Assembly (NCBI RefSeq): GCF_050947875.1
Contig: NC_134568.1
Coordinates: 219,710,173 to 219,774,172, forward strand
Direction: 5' to 3'
Length of the DNA stretch: 64,000 nt
Source of the DNA: Dermacentor variabilis
Taxonomy: Eukaryota; Arthropoda; Arachnida; Ixodida; Ixodidae
The translations under genes were made by a program, and so were the position numbers. The notes under the pieces are model-generated. The model worked only from the letters and a program-made list of their open reading frames with translations. It had not been told where the DNA came from and did not search any database. Of this stretch, positions 1 to 12,100 are shown in pieces. Within the stretch, counting starts at the first letter, position 1. Every line of letters starts with the position of its first letter.

Positions 1-127
1 CCTGATCTCTCGTAGCTGCAACCTGACCGCGTCGCCCATGTCGGGAGATCCCTGGTGGTCGAGCACGCATGAACTCGAGCGCGCATGGAAGCCGGAAGTC
101 ATTCGAGTGTGGCTACCGTCTGACCAG
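1..127 (+). CDS. MAM gene exon 1 seen (domain a, third quarter; 5' end uncertain)
   Basis: The frame starting at base 2 is open to the donor CAG|GTATTT at 127 and encodes 42 residues. These include a WW pair, then ELERAWKPEVIRVWLPSDQ, the Trp/Val pattern of the third quarter of a MAM domain. The exon ends in phase 0, matching exon 2. It is the same length as the corresponding exon of domain b (42 codons), so the true 5' splice junction may be at or just before the window edge. An in-window acceptor cannot be shown. Confidence 0.65.
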
Positions 128-3100
128 GTATTTTTTGGTGACACCGTGATAATAATATTTCGCGTACTGTAGAGTGCACGCTTTATGAAGCACGAAACAT
201 GGATAGAGATCATAAAGAGTTGGCGATTGAAGACTGAAATATAGCTTTACGACTAATCCCTTTGGGGAAAGGATTGCTCGTTAGACTTCGCTTACGACCC
301 GAACTTGAGAGTAATATGGAAGGTCGTCTTTGAACATAAATTTTCGGAATTGCAGCTGGTCGTAAGATATTTAATATGCACGGAGAATTGCTATATTATT
401 GCTATGATATTGGCTAAAGACTGATTTAACCCATTATACCTCTCCGCCATTAATCCTGCTATAGCGTCTCTCTTTTTCGTTTATAGATAATCCTGTCACT
501 TTGGTATAAGACCGGAATCCGAAAATGGGAATTATGCTTTCGGCGCTTATCAACTGTGATGAAATTGCAGATATGGCTACTGAAATGTAGGATAATTCAA
601 GGATGTGTCTAATTAAAAAAGGCGCTAAGGAAGCAGAACAAGAAGAATCGAGAAACAAGTCAGTGTCCACATGAAAATAAATTTGCTCTCACAAATTCAT
701 GTGATGACGCGTAGCGTGTCTGTGCTTTTCTTTTTATTATTGCTATAAAAGAGATTCTACTTACAAACTAGTCAATATCAACGCTAACTGTATTTTGCGC
801 AGAGACTTGTTGGGGGGAAAAAACCACCGAGGACATCGTGGGGACAGCATAAAAGGGAATAAATTTGCTGCCGTTATATGTTTTTGCGCATTCATCGAGG
901 AGTCAAGGTCTGTTAACCGTTATTTTCTTATTTTACCCGTTAAAAGAAAACACCCAATGACCGGCTCATTGATTACAGTGCTGACATAGCACCAAAAACA
1001 GAGTTTTAAAACATGACTATTTTGCGAGTTGCAATACAGAGGTCCTAAGTTCTATGTAGTTTAGATTTCATGGTTAATGTTACTATTTGTTTCCCACCCT
1101 TTTTTTTTTCAGCACCAGTATAGATTGGAGGCTTCTCTGACCGACGCCTTGATTGCCGTTGACGATGTTACGCTGACGTTTGGTGCATGTCCTTCGGAAC
1201 GTGAGTGGAAGTCTTACAGAAAGATAAAATAAGATTCTTTTTTTCTGTGCACACTAACATTTCTGCAATTATAACTTCACTCCTCTACAAAAAATTCCAT
1301 AACTACCGTTTTAGGTCTTTCATTCGTGTTACTTCGCTCTTTCTTCTCTGGTGTCAACTTCAACCTGTGTAATTGTGGTATTTTCGACGGGCCTCTACTT
1401 CCCGGCATAGCACCACACCACAGAGAAGGTAGCGTCTGCAACAGGCAAGGCGCACGCAAGTTTGTTTGTGATGCATTAAATAATGCTCGATTTATGAGAT
1501 GGTACGACCGCGCCACTGCCGCTGCAATACTGCAGCTTTGCAGCGTTTATGCGCGCGTGTATAGACCGAGTGCGTTATCATAGTAACGGTACGCGTCGTT
1601 GCGAATGGATCCATAATAAATTAGCAAAAGTGTAATGAACCTCGGCCCTATCGAGTTTGAGCTCGCCATTAAATGTTTTACGGCATCAAGACATCAGGCA
1701 AGTGTACGCGCTAATAAGATTTAAGGCTTCTCTATGCAGGCCATGGTTCCCGTGCCTTATCTCCGTGCTCGCTATCATAGCCTGTCTCTCTATAGATAGT
1801 CTTCGTGGTTGACCGGCCATAAGTGTGATCGCTACCGCTAATCACACAGCTGCCTATATGTTCCTCGTTATTATATTTCCAGTTCTAGAAAAATATAGCG
1901 TGCACTTTTTCGGGAAGAGATCACAGGTAATTATTAGCCCACGTGCGGGTGACGAAAAGGAGAGGTGATAGCATCTGGACAAGATTGCATGAAGCTTTGA
2001 TTTCTTGTGTCAGTGAGCTTCGCTACTTTGGCCTTCAGGGATATAAAAGTTGCGTCAGTTCGCGCAGTTGTTCATCACCAACAAAGCATACGCAGTTTCT
2101 AAAGACGCCTTACCACAACTTTCATTTTAACTACTTCTGGCGGTCATGACTTCAAGATTGGCGCAAGATACGTGTCTTTTCTTTAAATATATTTATTAAC
2201 GACGTCTTTACAGCTCTAACCATATACTGTGCCTTCATTGGTCTTTCGGATGATTCGTGCTGTCGGCATACGTGCAACGGCTTCTTCTCCTGGTGCGCAG
2301 AGAGGGGACTAAGCTGCGATTTCGAGCGAGGCCCCTGTACGTGGACGAACGCGATAAGGAAGCGGAGAACCTGGGAGTGGCTCCTGCGTGGTGGACACCT
2401 CAACACTGACGTCCCGCAACCGTCTCTAGACCACACTCTGTCGTCCGATGACGGTACTCACTTCTTTTTCAGTATACTCTCTTATCGGTGAAACTACTTA
2501 AACGTCTAATAGAAATCACACTGTACGTTGCAGTTTTGCTTCAACCGTTTAGTACTGCGCAATTTATTTTGCGAGAATACAAGGAAAATATGAGCCTCGC
2601 AAATGTCTGGATTCTGATGCCGTGGCAGATATACTGGCGACACTTTCAGCAGTCACTTCAGAAAATGAAAATGTGTTCCTAATGACGCCTTTATTTGCTA
2701 ACTTCGGGCCACGTGTTCAAATTTCACCGATGAAGCCTAGAATTTTCTGGGTCTATATTCCATCTTCTAATTTTCAATAATGGGGAAGATGTAGGTTCAG
2801 CTTCCACCCGCGGCAAATTATTTTTTTCGTCCACTTTGATTTCCTCTTACCATTTCATTTATACATTTCAATTAAAACAAGAAATAGCTCCCTGTATACT
2901 TTCCTTGGCTTCACTATCTGATGGCAATATACCGTCGTGACGGACAAAGATCAGGCCCCTTGGTTCATCTTTTTGTCGTTCATTAACGCGGTTGTGCCTA
3001 AAAACAATCACGGTTTGAATTTACCCCCCTACTTATAATTGTGTGCGCTCAAAGTGCGCTGCTCACGCACCGCCTCCATTAGAAAGACTTTAGGTACTTT

Positions 3101-6100
3101 GCCTCCTGAAAGCCAGCTGTTTGTTCCGCAACTCAGGGGCCCTATAACGCAAAACTATTCCGATCTGTTGTTATCCCAATCTCCTGACGTAAAATTTACG
3201 CAACCCGCTGTGTTTTTTGAAAAGCCCAATCAAACGCGCTCCTCTGTTATTGGAGGTCGCTTTTTTAGCTTTCAAAGTGAGTAGCAATCTCTACATCGAG
3301 CAGAGTTTTTCTTATTTAATTGGCTGAGAAGAGGCGAGGAACACGCTCAAGCGGAGAGGGATTCGATGGGGCCGAGCCAGCGCAGGGAAAGTAGATAACC
3401 AGATGAATAGGGCGATGACGGCATCTGCGATTGGTCCACTTCCCCTTACTTAGCTTGCCACGGAGGCGTGCAACGAAACGTTAAAAATTCCCCCACAACG
3501 GATCCTCAGCAAAGAAGAGTTGGCAGAGTGATGTAGCATACGCGCCGAAAGTGCTCGATAAGGTTATACTGCCATGCAAAAAGCTTTTAATACGCAAATA
3601 AATCAATGCTCCCCGGCAGCTCCGAGTAGCTATAGTGCCAGAGCGATGGACGGGCAGTCATCTTCTATTCCTTTCGGAATCGGGCAATCTCCGGCTATTC
3701 AGAAAAAAAAATTTCACTTTTGTTCGGCATATTAATGCGTCTTTAACGCGTACACATCACGTTGACGCGGTGAGTTCTAGCGATTTTTTAACATCGCGTG
3801 ACAGACAAGCGAGTTAGGCTCAGCCCGACAACGCTTGATAAACAGCAGAGGGCTAATGACGAAAAAGGCGTCGAATCAGAAATAATTATTGGGGCGCTAT
3901 AACGTAGAACTATTCCAAAGTTTTCTATTCCAATTCTGCAATCAGGGGCCATATAACGTAAAACTATTCCAATATGTTTCTATTCCAATCTTCTGACGTC
4001 AAATTTGCGTAACCACCAACGCCAACACCGGGCGGTCACCCGCAAGGTTGTCTGAACATACCAATCGAACGCTCTCCTCGTTCATAGGAGGTCACTTTTG
4101 TTTGCTTGAAAAACGAATAACATTGCCTACACTGAGCGGCTTGTCGTATCTAATTGGCTGACAGGAGGCGAGGAGAACGCTCAAGTGGAGAGGGATTCGA
4201 TGGGGCCGAGCCACTGCACTGAAAGTCGATAACCGGATGAAGAGGGTGGCGCCGGCGTCTACGATTTGTCGGCTTTCCCTTACTTAGCTTGTGGTGGCTG
4301 GTCGAAAATCGCGGCGGCATGCAACGGAAGCTCAAGAATGACGCTAAAACGGACCCTCGGCAAAGAAGAGTTGGCAGAATGAGGGGGTAAACGTGCCGAA
4401 AGTGCTCGAAAACGTTACACGGCCACGCAAGAAGTTTTATTAAACGCAAATACACCCATGCTCTCCAGCAGGTGCGAGTAGCCAGCGTCTGAGCGATCGG
4501 CGGCAGCCATCTTCTATTCCTTTTGGAACGGGGCAGTCTGCGGCTATTCCGAAGAAAATTCAGTTTTGTTCGGCATATTAATGCATCTCTATCGTGTACA
4601 CGTCACTTTGACACGGTGAGTTCTTGCTGTTTTGTGACGTCGCGTGACAGGCAGGTGAAGTGGGTGCAGCCCGAAAACTTTTTACCAATAGCCAAGGGTA
4701 ATTGCGGAAAGGGGTCGAATCAGAAATAACTGTTTTTCTTTTTTCTGTCAAATCATGCATAATGAGTGTGTACACATCATATCAGATGGGGAGCTATCGC
4801 GGTTTTCGTGACGTCGCGTGACGGACAGGTGAAGTGGGGGTGGTCGAAAACAGCTTTTGACCAATCGTGAAGGGCTGATAGCAGAATTGGAATAGAAAAG
4901 TTTGGAATAGTTTTACGTTATAGCGCCCCAGCTCTTTGCAATTGGTCAAAAACGTTTTTGGAGCAGCCCCACTTCACCTGTCTGTCACGCGGCGCCACGA
5001 AAACCGCGATAGCTCCAAATCTGATATGACGCGTACACACTGATTATGCATGATTTGACCGAACAAAAACAACAATAATTATTTATGATTCGACGCCTTT
5101 TCGCCATTAGCCTTCGGCTATTGGTCAAAAGTTTTCGGACTGAACCCACCGCACCTGCCTCTCACACGACGTCACAAAACCGCAAGAACTCGCCAAGTTA
5201 AAGTGACGCGTACGCGTTAAAGATGCACTAATATGCCGAACAAAACTGAGTTTTCTTCTGAGTGCCCACAGGCTGCCCCGTTCCTAAAGGAATAAAAGAT
5301 GACTGCCGCCGATCGCTCAGGCAATGGCTACTCGTACATGCGGAAAGCATGGGTTTATTTGCGTGTAATAAAACTTTTAACGTGGCCCTGTAACGTTTTC
5401 GAGCACTTTCGGCACGTTTACGACATCGTTCTGCCAACTCTTCTTCACTGAGGATCCGTTTTAGCGTCATTCTTAAGCTTCCGTTGCATGCCGCCGCGAT
5501 TTTCGACCAGCTATCGCAAGCTAAGCAAGGGAAAGCGGACCAATCGCAGACGCCAGCACCACCCTCTTCATCCGGTTATCGATTTTCAGCCCCATCGAAT
5601 CTCTCTCCACTTGAGCGTGCTCCTCGCCTCTTCTGAGCCAATTCGACAAGACAAGGCGCTCAGTGTAGGCATTGCTATTCATTTTTCAATCAAACGAATG
5701 TGACCTCCTAAGAACGAGGAGAGCGTTTGATTGGTCTGTTCTGACAACCCTGCAGGTGTCCGCCCGATACTTGCGTCGGCGGTTACGCAAATTTGATGTC
5801 AGGAGATTGGAATCAAAACATATTGGAATAGTTTACGTCATAGGGCCCTTGTTCTCTCGTTCGGTCTAATGATGCATAACCAGTATGCACACATCATATC
5901 AGATATTCGCGGTTTTTATGACGTCGCGTGACAGACAGGCCAAGTGGGGGTGGCCAGAAAATTGTTTTACCAATCGTGGAGAGCTGACTGCAGAATTGGA
6001 ATAAAAAAGTTTGTAATAGCTTTACGTTATGATGCCCCTGGATACAGTCGCGCTCGCGAAGGTTATACTATCGTCTCCTGTTGACATCACTCTTTCGCCA

Positions 6101-9100
6101 AGGCATTCGGACTTCCTCATTTTGAAATAACGCGGAGGAAGGACTAGTTATTAACCGCTTCTACAGCAGGCTCTCGCGATTTCGCGACAAAGTGGTTTTG
6201 AGCTCGTAACTCGGCACGGGCGAATTAATCATTCAAACTATAAATCACTGAGTCAAATCAGTCAATCAAACTTAGCCATAGAAAATGCCCACCATAAAGC
6301 TAGACAAGTATCAAGGTGGCCATTCTTGAAGACTGTTTGACAACCTAGAACTTCGCTTCAAAATAACCTAAAACAACGACTTTTAGCTTACGAATGAACA
6401 TTCACAATCGATTCCGTGCGCTGTACTTTACCGTGTAAGTTGCGTATTTGGCCCTAAACAAACAACATCCTGTTTTGGATATTATAAAGAATATTTATCA
6501 TAGAAAAAAATAATTGCATTGTTAAAATCAGCTGGTAAAAGTACATTAACTGTTGAAATTTCATTCGAATTCCTTTAAAAGTAATAGTGTTATTTTAAGT
6601 ACTTCGTCGCCCTCTTAATAAATAAAAGTATGTCGGATTCTGAGGCCACGTGTAGTTGTCCAACAATAATATGTGGGCGTGTCACACCTCGAACTTAGTA
6701 AACAGGGCTCTGCAGGCGGGTTTTCGAACGACACTGAAAGGGGAGATAGATTGAATGGGATAAATGAGAGGTCCAACGAGACTGGCAACCCCAAAAGGTT
6801 TGGGTGTCTGCATCCATTGAAGTGCACAACCATTTTACAACATTATAATATGCGAGGCGGTTATTCTTTTATGTCGAAGTACGCACAATGAGAAAACGTG
6901 CGGATATAAAGTAATTTTTTTTCGCACTAGACACCCATTTTATTTTTTCGTAAATCTTCAGATTTCACCAGGGAGTTAGAAATGGTCGGACACTTAATTT
7001 GGATGCGCTTACCTCACATACATGTAATTTTAGCTGCAATTGAAATGTTTTTTTTTTCAGACAAGAAAGAACACAAACTCGAGAAATGAAAGATGAAGGC
7101 GAATATCTTGAGGTGCAATAGATACACAAAAATTTAGCAAAATGGAATAACCCCAGAGAATGGCTGTCCTCAACTGCAAGCTGCAACTTCAAATATTTTC
7201 ATGCCACCTAAATAGAAAATCCACGATAGACACATGTGCTTTAATTTGGTACATAAATTTCGGAATTATGAAATATTGATACTGATAATTACTCAGTCCA
7301 TAGCTTTAAATTAAGTAACCCTGAATTATGTCTAATTAGGGCTGTCGATAAATTTTTCGTAAACTGTGCGACACAGACACGGACAAGAGCCAAGGAAGTG
7401 AGGGGACAGGCGCTGACTTCCTCAGCTCTTATCCGTGTATGTCTTGCGCTGTCTACCCAAGATGAAGCTAAACCAACTCACCCAAATCTAAGTTTTGTTA
7501 AGCTGCCGACAAAACTCAGTCATAACGACGGAGTTAGCGTATGATGAGGAGTATATTTATAAATCTTGTTTGCCTGACATAATCTCGTTCGAGAAAAGAA
7601 GCGCACAGACGTACTATTCCTCGTTGTTTCTCACTCACGTATATAAAAAATTCGTTTCCAGTTCACGCTGTGAAGCTGGCCGGACAGTGAAGCTGTAAAC
7701 CACAACCAGAACGATTACCCATTGCGACACAGCTTGAAATTATTAACATGGTGACATTCACATGCACTTTACATAATTATCAGCCTAAAACGTTTCAACG
7801 ACCGGCGACTTGGCTTGCGCCGCTACTTCGCGCCCCTACAAAGAGTGGACGAGAGAGAAGAGAAATGAACTTAAACCACACTTTTACAGCACCTCGTATG
7901 CACGCTGCTCTTCAGGAGGCCTCACTAGTACGTGGCCTTCCAATAGCGCTGTCACAACACAAATCAGTTGCTAGGTGGGTTTGTTTTTTACATACGAAAG
8001 TGTGGTTACGTCACTCCCTGCTTCGTATGCTACAGTTACCGCTTCCAGGCAACTGCAGTTTATGCGACCGTAACCTTTGCCGGGAAGTGCTTACGGTGAA
8101 CGCTATGCGCGAAGGCGAGCTTTGCAGTCCGGCGCCTGTGTATGTCCTTTCTATGTGTACGTGTACGTGTCAGATGTAATTGCGCTGCTTCAATATCATG
8201 GCTCACCAACTAGCCCATCAGTATCTTTTGAGCTTTCTGGTTCTTTTCGTTTCTTTCCCCCGCACGGCTGACGCCGCCGCTGTCGCAGATCCGAGCACCA
8301 TCTGCTGGTGCCGCAAGGAACCCAGCGGCGCACGCGGCGCGCGCCTGCCGAGATTTTACCTACGGACACGACATACCCATTGGGAGGTGGAGCTATACAG
8401 CTTCGCTGTAAAAAAAGGGGGGGGGGGCAGGACATTTGCAACATCCTTATCTTGAGCGTTGCAGGGATGCCTCCCCGCTGCATGCAGCATAGAATTGCTG
8501 TTAAGCGGTTCCGGAGTTGCTGCATCGTTTATTTACGGCGGTCTATAGGGCATAACAAAATAAAATGAATCTTTACTTACTAACACAGACACTACCACAT
8601 AACTTCATCCTGCGACGTGGAACTTCGTTTGAAGGTAGTGTTAAGGATTTTTTGAACACAGAGTCGTATGATGATGCGATTAAACGAAAAAAGTCGCAGT
8701 CTCGCCCGAAAGGCGAAGCATCGATTGCGATAGCAAAGACAAGAATACGAAGTAAAGATAGTAGTTTTGTTGGCTGTATAAACTTGGAAACATTCATTTA
8801 CTTACTGCATTACCAAGCATGCTCTCAGTACACAGAGGCAACATGAACACATCACACGCGATGGCCGCGGACACTCGCTGTCAAAACGCTGACGTGAGCA
8901 AGCGCGGCAGCAGCAGCGAGCGAAGTGACCTTCGTGCTGCCTATCGCTTCAACGCGAACCGAGCGGCGGAAACACAGCACGCACAAAGGTATGAGCCGTC
9001 AGCAGATCGCTGTCAAGATAGGGCGCGCGCGACCGCGCAAGGTTACGCAAGGTACGCAGTTGCTGGCGGAGTAGAAACCATCCCCCTTCCTCCGCGCTGT

Positions 9101-12100
9101 CTCCCCGCTATCCTCCCTTTGCCTAATTGAGCCGCGAACGCCAATTCCCCTTGCGCCCGGTCGCGAAATACGCAGTTGCTGCCGGAGCCCAACGCCCCCC
9201 CCCTTCCCTCTTTACATCTCCGCACGGCCTTTCACGGGATGGAGAACGGCGCGTTTGCTCTCCACTGTCCTCGCTCGCGCGCGCCAGATTGAGCCGCGAT
9301 CGTCGGCTCCCCTCGCGCGATTTCACTCGCACATACATCATATACGGCGCACGACGACGATGTTATCGCCCTTGCACTTTATGCGGAACATCACGGCGAC
9401 GGCGACACCGACCACAAGAATGCGCCTAGACTGTCCATATAATTTCTATTGCAATCATATCAAAATGCATTTGACAAAATCAAACAGTCGTCACTATACA
9501 CTCAATAAATTCTGGTTACTATAGAACTTGATATACACGCTGAGCTTACATAGCAAAATGTCGCAAAATAATAGAATCTGTTCTTCATTAATTTCTTGAT
9601 TCTAGGAATTGTAACGCCATTTCTCCCCGGCATATCCAGAACCGTCAACCGCTAGATGGTGAGGTCTAGCGCAGTACAATGACTAATTGTGGAACTTTTT
9701 TGTCTTTGCAACAACCTTGTGCCAGGCTCATTCATGCTCGTCAGCGGCCGTGAAATGCAACAGGCGGGCACCGCTGAGCTGCAGAGCGAAGTCGTGGACC
9801 TGAACACGCCGGGAGCACAGTGCATGGACTTCTGGTACACGGTCCACGGTTCTCAAGGAGCCCAGATCACGGTAAGACGCACGTAGGCACGCTAACAATC
9901 GCCGGTGGCCTTTCGTTGAAAGAATGATGGATAGCTTCTACAATTTGGTGACGGCAGCGTAGTGAAGATGACTAGGTGCTCTTAATTTTTTTTTATTTCA
10001 ACAGAATAATGTGGTTTCTTATACCTTTCTGACATTTTTGTCTTGCTAAAGTTTGTGTATTGCGAAATATGGCCTCCGCATACTGCATATAGCACGTATT
10101 GTAACACAGAGTGAATCTACATGTAAGGTCAACGTTTGTCGTTAGTATAGGATTCCGTATACTATTAAAACCGGAAAAGAAACAATTACCCTTCACTAAA
10201 CATTTGCCGCTTCTTCCCAAACATACTTTTTTAAGCTCGAAAAGATACACTTGAAGAAAGAAAGAAATGGCAGAGGAACGCCACAACCTGTTTAATATGG
10301 GATAGATGAAAACTGTATTACTACAATGAGATGGAAACCGTACCGCTAAAATTGTAATGGCGCCGTTGGAGAAAACGGCTTGTTACGTCACGCATCAGGG
10401 GTCGAGAAGTGTGCCTCGAACGCGTTTTCTATCAGTGGGCTTGTTTTATGCATCAGCTAAATAGAAACGCTTTTTTCTCGGCCCGGTTTATTGCACTCAC
10501 GCTGATTAACTTATCGCCTGCCACAGCACATACCTGTGTTAACAAGGTCATGGGGTCAAATTCCAACGCAGCGTTTCCTTTGTCGAAAAGCCGACAAAGT
10601 GGAGGAAACACAGCCGAAGTTGAGCTCATCGCGTGGCAATTAAAGAGAATGTCAGCATCACCAGACAACGCAAAAAAGCATGACTGCAACAAGAAGCACG
10701 CCAGGCGAGATGTTACTTGCTACACTCTCGCCTGGAAAGGCGTCATCGTTAGGTTATAATGTAAGCATCCTATTCCAATGGCTATTCTTCCTTTCGCCGC
10801 TTCGTCAATGGTCCAAGCGCCACTCTGCCCAGGTTATCAACGGAATCGGCGAGGCGTCAACCATGGATGATAAGAAAGTAACAGAATCGAGTGGAAGGAA
10901 GCCTTAAATTATACCGGCCTGGACCCGTATTCACAAAAGCCTCTTATGCTAGAATTGTTTGTGGGAGCAAATTCATACCAATCCTGGTGCTTGATTCCGG
11001 AATTCCCGAGTTCTCACTTCGAATCACTACGGCGGTACAAAGGCAGGTGGTGAACACAAAAACATATTTTGAAGAAATCAACGCTAGTCGCGTATCATCG
11101 ATGTTGCTAGATTCAGGCCAGGGAGAGCTAGTATAGCGGCCCAAGACGATTGCATTAGTGAATAGAGACGTGAGTGGGGAGGTCACGCCTGATTACGGTG
11201 ACCATGCCCTGCTTTCTCGCTCAATCTAATTGACGAAGAGTTCCCCGGCCAAAGTGTGAAGCTTCAACCTAAACATCAATGCATTTAGTCACAGATATCG
11301 AAGGCGTATTTACCAAAACTGGTGCTTAGCACGGGATTGTTGCTAAATGTATAACGGGAGTTTCAGAGAACACTTTCAAATTTTTTAAAAAATTGCCTGT
11401 GGCAATAGCACAGTTTTAGTCCATGAGCTGCTCTTCTCGAAGAGGCGGGCATTACTTGCACAAAAAATGAAATGCATATTCGACTAATTAATAGAAACGG
11501 ACTAATTACATTTTTAACTTATTATCTTATGGCACGTATTGCAATTTACAATTCTAGCCGCGGAGTTCGCGAGAGGGATCCACTTGGAACGAATTCTCAT
11601 GATGACACCGGTTTCGAGATATTTATTCGTGAACTTTGCGGAGAAATGGATTTTCGTACCAGTTACTTTTGTGCTTCAATGCATAAAACGGCGTTTTGTT
11701 AAGAAAGTGAGTGGAACGACAGTGCATTTTTACCGCAAGTTTGACGGCGCATATCTCGTAAATAGTGTGACCCAGACAATTATTTTCAAGTGGATGTTCC
11801 TTGCAGTCTCAGCCGCTAGAATTTGTAAATGTGTGCCATAATTACTTAAAAACTTCATTAATGAATTTTTGTTAATCGGTTGATTATGCATTTCAATTTT
11901 TTTTTGCAAATAATGTTCGATCACTTCGAGTAGACCAGCTCATGGACTGGAATTGTGCTATCTGCCACAGGCAAGTTTTTAAAAAATTTGAAAGTGTTCG
12001 CTGAAACACCCTGTATTACTTCGTTAATGCTCGCCTTCTGTTCAGCAATGGGGACGTGTGCACTAGAGTGATTATTCAAATTGGTAATTAGTTAAATTTT

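Noticed and set aside
7748..8455. Overlapping 60-143 codon frames
   Set aside because: Several frames overlap on both strands with no motif, codon pattern or splice context. GC-rich sequence explains them.
9043..9524. Multiple frames of 60-103 codons on both strands
   Set aside because: GC-rich repeat with internal direct duplication produces chance open frames.
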